Origin: an uncultured Sphingomonas sp.
GTDB lineage: Bacteria > Pseudomonadota > Alphaproteobacteria > Sphingomonadales > Sphingomonadaceae
DNA length: 64,000 bases
Reading direction: 5' to 3'
Assembly (NCBI RefSeq): GCF_913776855.1
Contig: NZ_CAJYQD010000048.1
Coordinates: 19,634-83,633 of the forward strand
Made by a program: the position numbers and the translations under genes. Shown here in pieces: positions 8,861 through 17,223 of this stretch. Position 1 is the stretch's first letter, and the number at the start of each line of letters is the position of its first letter. The notes below the pieces were generated by a model. That model ran no database searches. It saw only the letters and a list, made by a program, of their open reading frames with translations, and had not been told where the DNA came from.

Positions 8861-11800
8861 TCAGAAGCTGAAGCGCACGCCGCCGGTATAGCGCGCGAAG
8901 CCCGGCTGCGCGAACGTCACGAAGTTTTCGTTGCGGCGATGCCCGCGACGCCCTTCGCCGGTCAGGTTGATCGCCTCAGCGAACAGCGTCAGCCCCTTGC
9001 GGAACTCGTAGCTGACGCTGGCATCGACCTGTCCGTACGCCTCGACATAGGTCGGGTTGGGGTTGCCCCCGGCATAGAACTTGTCGCGCCAGTTATAGGC
9101 GACACGCCCCTGCAACCCGGCCTTGTCATAGAACAGCACCGCATTCGCACTGTCGCTCAGACCCGCCAGCGCAAACTGGCCGACATTGGGGTCGAGCGCG
9201 TTGTTGAACTTCGCGTCGCCGCGCACGATCGTATAGTTCAGGATCGTGCCGAAGCCGGTGTCCCAGAAGCTGTGCTGGATCGCGAATTCGAACCCGTCGA
9301 GCGTCGCCGTCTGGTCCGAATTGAACGGCGTGCCGACGCGGAAGTCGACCAGCCCGTCCTCCGGCAGGCCCAGGATGCGCCCGGTGTAATAGCCGTTCAC
9401 GTCGAGGATCGGGGCACCGGCCGCGTTACGGGCGACCTCTACGCCCTGCGTGAAGTTGCGCAGGATATAGTCGCGGATGCGCCCGGTATCGGTCGTGCCG
9501 CCCAGTGCCGCCTGCGCCGCGCGGAAACGCGGGCCGTTGGCCGGATTGCGCAGGTCGAACGCCGAACGCTGCACCTCCTGCGAGTTGATGAAGTTGCTGA
9601 CCTTCTTGCGGAAATAGCCGGCCGACACATAGCTGGTCGGTGCGTAATACCACTCGGCCGACACATCCATGTTCTTCGACAGGAACGGCACCAGGTTCGG
9701 ATTGCCCTGCAACCCGCCGCCGCCGGCGATGCCGAACTGGCGGTTCAGCGTCAGGCCACCCTGCAGGCTGTTATAGTCCGCACGGGTGATGGTGTGGCTG
9801 TACGACGCACGCAGCTTGACGTTGTTCAGCACCTCCATGTCGAAATCGACCGCCGGCAACCAGTTGTCGTAGCTGCCCTTGCTGGTCAGGAAGTCGCTCT
9901 GTGCCGAATAGACGATGTTGAACTCGCCCTGCGCGACCCATGCCGTGCCGACCGGGATCGGCGTCAGCGAAGACGAGCTGACTGTCGTCTGGTCATAGCG
10001 CACGCCCGCGATCAGGTGCGAACGACGGCCGAGCAGGTCGAACGCGTTGTTGACCTGGATAAACGGCGAGATCGTCTTCTCGGTGATGCGGCGATCGGCC
10101 TCGAACGGGGCGAGGCAGTTGCCGTCGCCGCCGCAGATGCCGAACTTCTGGTCGAGCAGGCCGACCATCCGTTCGAAATCGAACTTGTAATAGGCCGGGA
10201 TGATCCCGTCCTTCGCGCCGCTCACCCCCCGGAACTTGTCCGGCAGCGAGACGCGGGTGAACAGGTCGTCGGGCAGGTCCGCCGGGGTGCCTACGCCGCC
10301 CCAGGTATCGTTCTGGACGAAGCCATAGGCCGAGCGGACCTTGTTGTTGACATAGGAGAAGCCGAAGTCGATCGAATCGAGGAAGTCGCCGTCATGGTCG
10401 TAATGACCGCTCAGCTGCACCTGGTTGATCTCGTCGCGGAAATACGCGTTGCGGAACGAATTGCCGGTCGCGTTGATGTTCGCGGGGTTCAGCGCATCGA
10501 TCCCCGGCTGCATCACGTACGAGATGACCGGCAGGTCCTTGGTGAAGTCGACGGTCTGCGATGCGACGCCGAAGATCGCCGAGCCGACCGAGGTGCTGGA
10601 GCCGAACTGGTTCGTCGGCTTCGACTCCGCGGTTGAATGATGCGCGTCGAGCGTCACGGTGACGCCGCCGGGCGCTTCCCACTTCAGATTGCCGCCCAGC
10701 GACTTGTTCTCGCTGACATTGGCGGTCAGCGAGCCGCTGTACGACAGGTCCTTTCCGGGTCCGAAGCGTTCGGTGTAGAAGACCGGTCCGGCGGCGGGAC
10801 CGTCGGTCCATTCGCTCGACGTGTCGCCGAAGTTGAACCAGATGCCGACGCTGCTGTCGCGCGCTTCCACCTTGTTGCGCGAATAGGTGAAATCGACCGT
10901 GGCGGTCAGCGATTCGACCGGACGATACTGCAACACGACCTGCCCGTTGATCCGTTCGCGGCGGATGTCGGTCAGGTTGTAGGCCGCGCTCTGCGGCACT
11001 TCGTACACGTCGGTCGGACCCGGACGGTTGATGACGTTCGGCCCTTCGGCGCCCAGCGTCCCCCAGTCGTTTTCAGTGCCGAGGAACGCATTGCCGAACC
11101 CGACCGATCCGGTATTCACGCTGGCGTTGCGCTTCTGATAGCTGCCCGACACCAGGAACCCGAACTGGTCCTCGCTGCCGAAGGTGCTGCTGAACACGCC
11201 CGACAGTTCCGGCGTGATCTGATCCTTGCCGTTCTGCGACGTGTCGATCATGCCCTTGGCCGCGACCGATCCGCGGATGCCGGGGCGGTCGAGGGGGCGC
11301 GGCGTCTTGATGTTGATCGTCGATCCGATGCCGCCCGATGGCACGGCGGCGCGGCCGGTCTTGTAGACCTCGACGCCCGCAATCCCTTCGGACGCGATGT
11401 TGGCGAAGTCGTACGAGCGCGAAGCCGGCGCGCTGGCGCCGTCGCCCAGCGTCGAGGTCGGCAGCTGGCGTCCGTTCAGCACGACCAGGTTATATTCGGG
11501 ACCGAAGCCGCGCACGGTGACGGTCGAGCCCTCGCCATTGGCGCGGTCGATCGACACGCCGGTGATGCGCTGGAGCGATTCGGCAAGGTTGGTGTCGGGG
11601 AACTTGCCGATATCCTCGGCGCTGATCGCGTCGACCACGCCCTGCGCATTGCGCTTGATGTTCAGCGCGTCGCGAAGGCTGGCGCGGATACCGGTAACGA
11701 GGATCTCGTCGCCCTCCGCCTCGGGCGCCGCAGGGGTCTGGATTTCCGAACCCCCCGGCTGGCCGAGCGTCGCCGCCGCGTCCTGGGCAAGGGCGGGGGC

Positions 11801-11875
11801 CGATACGGCGACCAGCGCGCCGGCCGATGCCCCGATCATCCAACGCGAAACGGTACGAGTGGCGTTGCCACGCAT
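8861..11875 (-). CDS. TonB-dependent outer-membrane receptor (operon 1)
   Basis: Outer-membrane active transporter of 1004 residues, likely for an oligosaccharide or related nutrient. A Sec signal peptide ends near residue 30 (SAPALAQDAAA). A plug domain follows (DEILVTGIRASLRDALNIKRNAQGVVDAISAEDIGKFPDTNLAESLQRITGVSI...TVRGFGPEYNLVVLNGRQLP), then a long beta-barrel ending in GGVRFSF with the terminal phenylalanine used for Bam assembly. The IRASLRDALNIKR stretch is typical of the proteobacterial carbohydrate-type receptors called after CirA/FecA-like annotation. It heads a six-gene leftward operon. Two inverted operator-like sites upstream imply LacI control. The substrate is not deducible from the neighbours. 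Confidence 0.93.
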   Translation of the reverse strand: MRGNATRTVSRWMIGASAGALVAVSAPALAQDAAATLGQPGGSEIQTPAAPEAEGDEILVTGIRASLRDALNIKRNAQGVVDAISAEDIGKFPDTNLAESLQRITGVSIDRANGEGSTVTVRGFGPEYNLVVLNGRQLPTSTLGDGASAPASRSYDFANIASEGIAGVEVYKTGRAAVPSGGIGSTINIKTPRPLDRPGIRGSVAAKGMIDTSQNGKDQITPELSGVFSSTFGSEDQFGFLVSGSYQKRNASVNTGSVGFGNAFLGTENDWGTLGAEGPNVINRPGPTDVYEVPQSAAYNLTDIRRERINGQVVLQYRPVESLTATVDFTYSRNKVEARDSSVGIWFNFGDTSSEWTDGPAAGPVFYTERFGPGKDLSYSGSLTANVSENKSLGGNLKWEAPGGVTVTLDAHHSTAESKPTNQFGSSTSVGSAIFGVASQTVDFTKDLPVISYVMQPGIDALNPANINATGNSFRNAYFRDEINQVQLSGHYDHDGDFLDSIDFGFSYVNNKVRSAYGFVQNDTWGGVGTPADLPDDLFTRVSLPDKFRGVSGAKDGIIPAYYKFDFERMVGLLDQKFGICGGDGNCLAPFEADRRITEKTISPFIQVNNAFDLLGRRSHLIAGVRYDQTTVSSSSLTPIPVGTAWVAQGEFNIVYSAQSDFLTSKGSYDNWLPAVDFDMEVLNNVKLRASYSHTITRADYNSLQGGLTLNRQFGIAGGGGLQGNPNLVPFLSKNMDVSAEWYYAPTSYVSAGYFRKKVSNFINSQEVQRSAFDLRNPANGPRFRAAQAALGGTTDTGRIRDYILRNFTQGVEVARNAAGAPILDVNGYYTGRILGLPEDGLVDFRVGTPFNSDQTATLDGFEFAIQHSFWDTGFGTILNYTIVRGDAKFNNALDPNVGQFALAGLSDSANAVLFYDKAGLQGRVAYNWRDKFYAGGNPNPTYVEAYGQVDASVSYEFRKGLTLFAEAINLTGEGRRGHRRNENFVTFAQPGFARYTGGVRFSF

Positions 11876-11917
11876 GTCAGTCCTCCCCTTTTCGTGCGCA
11901 TCATATTGTGCGTTTAT

Positions 11918-11930
11918 TGAGAACGTTCAC
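11918..11930 (-). promoter_or_regulatory. LacI-type operator half-pair, proximal copy
   Basis: TGAGAACGTTCAC contains the CG-centred core typical of LacI operators. Together with the following bases it also forms TGAGAA-N8-TTCTCA. It lies 43 nt upstream of the receptor start. A TTGACT at 11950-11955 (minus strand) could be the -35 of the promoter it covers, but the -10 is poor. Confidence 0.6.
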
Positions 11931-11973
11931 TTTCTCAGGGGTAGGAGCAAGTCAAGCCGACCGTAATGTTTAT

Positions 11974-11986
11974 GTGAACATTCTCA
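11974..11986 (-). promoter_or_regulatory. LacI-type operator, distal inverted copy
   Basis: GTGAACATTCTCA matches the reverse complement of the proximal copy at 12 of 13 positions. Centre-to-centre spacing is 56 nt. Two copies in opposite orientation upstream of one receptor suggest cooperative binding or a small loop by the LacI protein encoded at the end of the operon. Confidence 0.6.
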
Positions 11987-12123
11987 GGGAAGTGATGCCA
12001 GAAGGTCACATTGACCGCGTTGTCAGACGGTTAGCGCGTTACCGATGCCCAGGATTGCCGAACAAGTTTCGGTGTGATGCGGGGCTGCGCATTCCGGACG
12101 GCACCCGATAACCGTCGCCCGCC

Positions 12124-12140
12124 ACCCGGCTGCACCGGGT
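12124..12140 (-). terminator. Weak hairpin downstream of psd
   Basis: ACCCGG (12124-12129) pairs with CCGGGT (12135-12140) around 5 nt, 30 nt after the psd stop. There is no U-tract. Apart from this hairpin and the two operator sites, the 294-nt gap 11876-12169 shows no gene. Confidence 0.3.
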
Positions 12141-12169
12141 CGCCGTCGCCATAGCGAGACGGGTGGATG

Positions 12170-13021
12170 TCAGGCCGGGCGGTCGCCCATCCGCTCGCCT
12201 AGCCGCACGGTCCGCTCCGGGCCCCAATCGGCCGCGAAGGCGATCCGGTCGCGTTCGAACAGCATCACGACCGTCGAACCCAGCAGGAAACGGCCCATCT
12301 CCTCCCCCTTGGCAAGGAAGATGGCGCGATCGGCATAGGTCCATTCCGACAGCTTGCCCGTGCGCTTCGCGTTGACGACGCCATGCCACGGCGTGGCGAT
12401 GCTGCCGACGATGGTGGCCCCGACCAGCACCATCACGAACAGGCCGTGTTCGGCGGATTCGAACACGCACACCACCCGCTCGTTGCGTGCGAACAGGTTC
12501 GGCACGCCGCGCGCGGTGACCGGGTTCACCGAAAACAGCGCGCCCGGCACATGGATCATCCGCAGCAACCGCCCGTCGCAGGGCATGTGCAGCCGGTGAT
12601 AGTCCCTGGGCGACAGGTACAGATTGGCGAAGCTGCCATGCTGGAACCGCCCGGCCAGTTCCGCGTCGCCACCGACCAGATCGGTGGTGGTGAAGCGATG
12701 CCCCTTCGCCTGCACCATATGCTGGTCGTCGATCGCCCCCAGCTGGCTGATCGCGCCGTCGACCGGGCAGACGAAATCCGCCGCCGCGATCGGGCGGACA
12801 CCGGGTTTGAGCGGGCGGGTGAAGAAGTCGTTGAACGTCGCATAGCTGGCGATGTCCGGGTTCGCCGCCTCTCCCATGTCGACAACATATTTGCCGACGA
12901 ACCAGCGGATGAGCCGCGTGGTCATCGCCCCGCCCCGCGCCCCGGCGATGCGACCGGCAAGGACGGTCATCCGCTGCTTGGGCAGGACATGTTGCAGCAG
13001 CACCTTCAGGGTATCGGACAT
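12170..13021 (-). CDS. psd: Phosphatidylserine decarboxylase
   Basis: Inner-membrane enzyme making phosphatidylethanolamine from phosphatidylserine. The 283-residue protein shows FFTRPLKPGVRPI, the VCPVDGAISQLG strand, YLSPRDYHRLHMP with the catalytic-triad histidine, and LLGSTVVMLF near the C-terminus. In that segment the GST motif is the self-cleavage site that makes the pyruvoyl cofactor and separates the beta and alpha chains. It is of the E. coli-like long type. The ATG at 13021 was chosen because the six extra residues upstream are unsupported. It follows the hydrolase gene by 68 nt in the same direction. No pssA is adjacent, which is a little unusual for this order. Confidence 0.94.
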   Translation of the reverse strand: MSDTLKVLLQHVLPKQRMTVLAGRIAGARGGAMTTRLIRWFVGKYVVDMGEAANPDIASYATFNDFFTRPLKPGVRPIAAADFVCPVDGAISQLGAIDDQHMVQAKGHRFTTTDLVGGDAELAGRFQHGSFANLYLSPRDYHRLHMPCDGRLLRMIHVPGALFSVNPVTARGVPNLFARNERVVCVFESAEHGLFVMVLVGATIVGSIATPWHGVVNAKRTGKLSEWTYADRAIFLAKGEEMGRFLLGSTVVMLFERDRIAFAADWGPERTVRLGERMGDRPA

Positions 13022-13089
13022 CGACTTCTCGGGCAGCAATCGGGGACAGCCCTTGTACGGGCTTTATCGGCCGCGTCGATCCTTTGCGC

Positions 13090-13749
13090 TCAGTCCTCGC
13101 CCAGCCAGTCGCGCAGCAGCATCGTGACCTCGCCCGACCGCTCCATTGGCGACAGATGCCCGCAGTTGCGGATGACGTGGAAGCGCGCACCGGGAATGCG
13201 GGTCGCCAGCGCCTGCGCATCCTCGACCCGGCAGATACGGTCGCGGTCGCCCACCGCCACCAGCGTCGGCACCCGCACCGCGACGATGGCGGCGTCGAGG
13301 TCGGGCCGGGCGAGCAGTGCGCGCTGCTGCCGTTCGAACACCTCCGCCCCCACCCGCTCGGCCATCGCCTGCACGGGGCCGCTGATGATCGGGGTCAGCA
13401 TCGGATCGGCGTGCGGCGCGGTGGCGAGCAGCCCCTGTTCGCCGACCGTCCGCGCGCGCATCTCCATCGACGCGCGCGTCCCGAACAGGGCGACACGCGC
13501 GATCCGCTCGGGCGCCTGCCGGATCATCTCCAGCGCGACATAGCCGCCCAGGCTGACCCCGGCGACGGCGAAGCGCGGCGGTGCGTGGGCCAGCACGCGC
13601 GCCGCCATCGCCGGCAGGCTGTCGTCGACGGTGAGGTCGCCAAGTTCGGGATGCGCGATGTCGCCAAGGTCGACGACCTGCCGCGCCCAGAGCTGTCCGT
13701 CGCACCCCATGGCGGGGAGCAGGACGAGCGGGATCGAAGGCTGGATCAT
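13090..13749 (-). CDS. Alpha/beta-fold hydrolase
   Basis: Hydrolase of 219 residues. The nucleophile elbow is GVSLGG (about residues 64-69), the acid is in LVAVGDRDRICRVEDA and the base in VIRNCGHLSPME. The fold begins with PLVLLPAMGCDGQLW, where the oxyanion-hole region normally sits. It is short for the family, with a compact cap. It lies 16 nt after the TerC gene and so is probably co-transcribed with the citrate-type transporter group, but the substrate cannot be read from the sequence; esterase or carboxylesterase activity is the default guess. Confidence 0.85.
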   Translation of the reverse strand: MIQPSIPLVLLPAMGCDGQLWARQVVDLGDIAHPELGDLTVDDSLPAMAARVLAHAPPRFAVAGVSLGGYVALEMIRQAPERIARVALFGTRASMEMRARTVGEQGLLATAPHADPMLTPIISGPVQAMAERVGAEVFERQQRALLARPDLDAAIVAVRVPTLVAVGDRDRICRVEDAQALATRIPGARFHVIRNCGHLSPMERSGEVTMLLRDWLGED

Positions 13750-13765
13750 GGAAGCTCCTGCAAGG

Positions 13766-14410
13766 TCAGGCGAACAGCGTCAGCACGCCGCGCGAAGGGT
13801 CGATAAGCCCTTCGACGATCATGCGGCACGCGACGTAGAGGATGACGGCAAGGCCGATATAGGCGACCCAGCGATAGCGTTCGATGACGCGCGCCAGCAC
13901 GTTGGCGGCAACCCCCATCAGCGCGACCGACAGGATCAGCCCGACCGCAAGGATGCCGGGATGGTCGCGCGCCGCGCCCGCCACCGCCAGTACGTTGTCG
14001 AGGCTCATGCTGACATCGGCGATCGCGACGGCCCAGGCGGCGCCGGCAAAGCTGCGCGGCGCGGCCTGCGCGACCGCATCCTCGCCGGCTTCGCCGCGCA
14101 GCTCGCGCCACATCTTCCACGCGACCCACACCAGCAGCAGCCCGCCGGCAAAGACCAGTCCGGTGACCTGCAACAGCTGCGTCACCACCAGCGCGAAGGC
14201 GACGCGCAGCAACAGCGCCGCGCCGACCCCGATCAGGATCACCTTGCGCCGCATGTCGGCGGGCAGCCCGGCGGCCAGCGCACCGACGACGATCGCATTG
14301 TCGGCGGCCAGCATCACGTCGATCAGTACCACCTGTCCGAACGCCGCCAGCGCGGACGGCGACCCGATATTCGCGAAATCGCTGACGATCTGGTTCCAGA
14401 GGTCGTGCAT
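13766..14410 (-). CDS. TerC/YjbE-family integral membrane metal-transport protein
   Basis: Membrane protein of 214 residues with about seven transmembrane helices. The duplicated acidic signatures of the TerC family are visible in helix 2 (LIDVMLAADNAIVVGALAAGLP) and in the second half (AVAIADVSMSLDNVLAVAGAA). Characterised relatives export manganese or are otherwise linked to Mn and Ca homeostasis. The gene starts 4 nt after the stop of the CitMHS transporter, so the two are almost certainly co-translated. That pairing suggests removal of metal that enters as a citrate complex, which is an inference. The longer frame to 14437 is not needed. Confidence 0.85.
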   Translation of the reverse strand: MHDLWNQIVSDFANIGSPSALAAFGQVVLIDVMLAADNAIVVGALAAGLPADMRRKVILIGVGAALLLRVAFALVVTQLLQVTGLVFAGGLLLVWVAWKMWRELRGEAGEDAVAQAAPRSFAGAAWAVAIADVSMSLDNVLAVAGAARDHPGILAVGLILSVALMGVAANVLARVIERYRWVAYIGLAVILYVACRMIVEGLIDPSRGVLTLFA

Positions 14411-14414
14411 GGCG

Positions 14415-15716
14415 TCAGCTGACGAACGGAAAGGCAAGCACGACCATGCCGACGATCGTCATGACCGCGCAGACGATGGTCGCCGGGATCAGCGTGAAGC
14501 GCTGATGATCGGCGAGGTCGATGCCCGCCAGGCTGACGAGCAGATAGGTCGAGGGTACCAGCGGGCTGAGCAGGTGGACCGGCTGTCCCATCAACGACGC
14601 GCGGGCGATGGCGATCGGCTCGACCCCGTAATGCGATCCCGCTTCGGCAAGGATCGGCAGCATCCCGAAATAGAAGGCGTCGTTGGAGATGAAGAAGGTG
14701 AACGGCAGGCTGAGCAGCGCGGTGATCGGTGCCATGTACGGCCCGAGTGCGGGCGGGATGAAGCCGACGACTTCCTTGCTCATCGCCTCCACCATGCCGG
14801 TGCCCGACAAGATGCCGGTGAAGATGCCGGCGGCAAAGATCAGCGACACGACCGACAGGACGTTGCCGGCGTGGGCGGCGATGCGCTCCTTCTGTTCGGC
14901 GACCTGGGGATAGTTGACGATCATCGCAATGGCGAAGGCGAGCATCATCAGCACCGACAGCGGCAGGATGCCCAGCACCAGCCCGGCGATCAGCGCGAGC
15001 GTCAGCGCGCCGTTGAACCAGCGCAGGTGATAGCGGCGGGCTTCGGGAAACTGCGACACCGCCATGCCGGTGAAGGCGGTCGGCTCGTTCGCCTTGACGT
15101 GCCCGATGCGGCGACGCTCCTTGCGCCCGAACCAGATGGCAAGGCCGATCAGGAAGGCGAGGCCGGCGATCATGCCGGGGATCAGCGGCAGGAACAGCGT
15201 GGCCGGATCGAGCTTCAGCGCGCTGGCGGCCCGCGCGGTCGGCCCGCCCCACGGCGTCAGGTTCATCACCCCGCTGGTGCTCATCAACAGGCAGCACAGA
15301 TACAGCCGGTTCATGTCGTAGCGTTTGTAGAGCGGCAGCAGCGCGGCGATGGTGATGATGTAGGTCGTCGACCCATCGCCATCGAGGCTGACGATCGCGC
15401 ACAGCACGACCGTCCCGATCAGGATCAGCAGCGGATCGCCATGCACGACCTTCAGCAGCCGGTTGACCAGCGGGTCGAACAGCCCGGTATCGGTCATGAT
15501 CGAAAAGAACAGGATCGCGAACAGCAGCATCACGCCGGTCGGCGCGAGGTTCTTGATCCCGTCGATCATCATGTCGCCCAGGCCGCCGGCAAAACCGGCG
15601 AACAGCGCAAAGGCGGTGGGAACGGTAATCAGCGCGACCAGCGGGGTCATCCGCTTGGTCATGATGAGCGTCATGAAGGTGGCCACCATCAGGAAGCCGA
15701 GCAGCGCGAGGTTCAT
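14415..15716 (-). CDS. CitMHS-family citrate/divalent metal symporter
   Basis: Inner-membrane secondary transporter of 433 residues, with about 12 predicted hydrophobic segments. Bacillus CitM and CitH of this family move citrate as a complex with a divalent cation in symport with protons. Landmarks are CAIVSLDGDGSTTYIITIAALLPLYKR and STSGVMNLTPWGGPTARAASAL in the first half and FISNDAFYFGMLPILAE in the second. It lies 22 nt downstream of a porin gene and just upstream of TerC. The nearby TctDE-like two-component system fits regulation by tri- or dicarboxylates. Confidence 0.9.
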   Translation of the reverse strand: MNLALLGFLMVATFMTLIMTKRMTPLVALITVPTAFALFAGFAGGLGDMMIDGIKNLAPTGVMLLFAILFFSIMTDTGLFDPLVNRLLKVVHGDPLLILIGTVVLCAIVSLDGDGSTTYIITIAALLPLYKRYDMNRLYLCCLLMSTSGVMNLTPWGGPTARAASALKLDPATLFLPLIPGMIAGLAFLIGLAIWFGRKERRRIGHVKANEPTAFTGMAVSQFPEARRYHLRWFNGALTLALIAGLVLGILPLSVLMMLAFAIAMIVNYPQVAEQKERIAAHAGNVLSVVSLIFAAGIFTGILSGTGMVEAMSKEVVGFIPPALGPYMAPITALLSLPFTFFISNDAFYFGMLPILAEAGSHYGVEPIAIARASLMGQPVHLLSPLVPSTYLLVSLAGIDLADHQRFTLIPATIVCAVMTIVGMVVLAFPFVS

Positions 15717-15738
15717 GGGCGTAATGCTCCCTGAAAGG

Positions 15739-17223
15739 TCAGAAGGTGACGGCGACGCGGGTCATGACGGTCTGCCCGTCATCGGGGCCGACAAAGGCGC
15801 CGGCACGGTTGTCGGTGTTCCAATGGACGACGTTGAACTGGAACCGGGTGAAGCTGTTGAGATACCAGTTGGCCCCTAGCGTCGCGGCCCAGCCCTGCCC
15901 GCCGGTCAGCAGGTCGGAATAGTCGAGATTTTCGTAGCGCGCGGTCAGCTCGATCGCGCCCGGCCCGCCTTCGAAGATCGGGCGCAGCACCTTGGGCTGG
16001 CCGAAACTGCCCAGCCGCGGGTTGTACGGCGGCAGGTCGCCGGTGACGAACCAGCCCCCCGACAGGCTCCATGCCTTGCTGACGAAATCGGGGCGGCCGG
16101 CGTCGAGCCGCGCGTGCCGCTGCCCCGCCTCGCCCATCAGCCACACCGGGCCGACATAGCCGCCGAGTTCGAGGCCATAGCCGGTAGTGCCGGTCCCGCC
16201 GGTCAGCGTCCCCGACGACACGCGCAGCGCGCCGTTGAAGCGCCCGCCGATCACCGTGTTGCGGGTCAGCGTCGTGGCACCCGCCGCCAGCCCCTCGTCG
16301 AACCCCCATGCGCCCAGATGCAGGACGCTGTTGCCGGTCTTGATCGGGTTCCAGTGCGCGCGGGCCAGCACGGTGCGGCTGTCGTTGCCCGACTGGTTGC
16401 CGTCGATCCGGTCGCCGGTAACGGTCAGCGATGCGTGGCCTGTCTTCCAGAACAGGCGCGGCATGATGCCGACGCCATAGAATCCGCGCTGCGGGATGAT
16501 CGCGGTCGACACCACGGTGCGTTCCATGAACGGCGTCGAATCCGATCCTGTCGACCCTTCGAACCCGCGATCGTTGAACAGGTGGCCGGCGCGGACGTCG
16601 TAATCGAGGCCCGGCGCGATCCGGTTGCGCCAGCCGATGAACGCGGTGACGATGTCGACCTGATTCTCCGAAAAATCACTTTCGAACTGGTAGAAGAAAT
16701 GCGTCCCCACCCCGCCTTCGAGGCCGAGGCGCAGCGCGCGCATCCCCGTCGTGGTGATGTTGCGGCCGGCATAGTCGGACCCGAAGGTCGAGCTCACATC
16801 GGTCAGGATGCGACCGCGCGGCTTGAAGGTGTAGATGCCGTCGGCCGAGTGGAACACGGGCAGGCCCGCGCCCCATTCGGTGGTGACGCCCGCCGCATTG
16901 GCCTGCCGCGCCTGCGCCACGTCGCGCTCGGCCGGACCGGGCGGCACCAGCTGCGGCGCGAACGGGCTGGTGACGTTGCGCCCGGTCTGCGACGGAACCG
17001 GTACGGGGGCCTGTGCCACCGCAACCGGCGCGGTCGCGGGCGCTGGCTGGGCGGCGGCAACCTGCGCCCCCTCCAGCCGGTCGAGCCGGGTGCGCAATGC
17101 CGCAATCTCTTCGGCCTGCGCCTTCACCAGCGCGGCCAGTTCTTCCTGGGTCGGCGCCTGCGCCAATGCCGGGGTGGCGCAGATCAGCGCCGCGATCGCG
17201 CAACCGCTACGAAACAACGTCAT
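15739..17223 (-). CDS. Outer-membrane porin of the OprO/OprP (phosphate-selective) family
   Basis: Porin of 494 residues. A signal peptide ends at about residue 22 (TPALAQAPT). A short coiled coil follows (EELAALVKAQAEEIAALRTRLDRLEG), as in many trimeric Porin_O_P proteins, then a proline/alanine-rich linker and a beta-barrel ending in MTRVAVTF. Despite the family name, members take up various anions. Its place between a solute-binding protein and a citrate transporter suggests passage of citrate or another organic acid. The ATG overlaps the stop of the upstream gene as TGATG, which fixes the start and rejects the longer frame. Confidence 0.88.
   Translation of the reverse strand: MTLFRSGCAIAALICATPALAQAPTQEELAALVKAQAEEIAALRTRLDRLEGAQVAAAQPAPATAPVAVAQAPVPVPSQTGRNVTSPFAPQLVPPGPAERDVAQARQANAAGVTTEWGAGLPVFHSADGIYTFKPRGRILTDVSSTFGSDYAGRNITTTGMRALRLGLEGGVGTHFFYQFESDFSENQVDIVTAFIGWRNRIAPGLDYDVRAGHLFNDRGFEGSTGSDSTPFMERTVVSTAIIPQRGFYGVGIMPRLFWKTGHASLTVTGDRIDGNQSGNDSRTVLARAHWNPIKTGNSVLHLGAWGFDEGLAAGATTLTRNTVIGGRFNGALRVSSGTLTGGTGTTGYGLELGGYVGPVWLMGEAGQRHARLDAGRPDFVSKAWSLSGGWFVTGDLPPYNPRLGSFGQPKVLRPIFEGGPGAIELTARYENLDYSDLLTGGQGWAATLGANWYLNSFTRFQFNVVHWNTDNRAGAFVGPDDGQTVMTRVAVTF

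Noticed and set aside
8855..10636. 593-codon open frame on the plus strand
   Set aside because: It is antisense to the TonB receptor 8861-11875. High-GC coding sequence leaves long antisense frames free of stops; the composition is Arg- and Asp-rich with no family motif.
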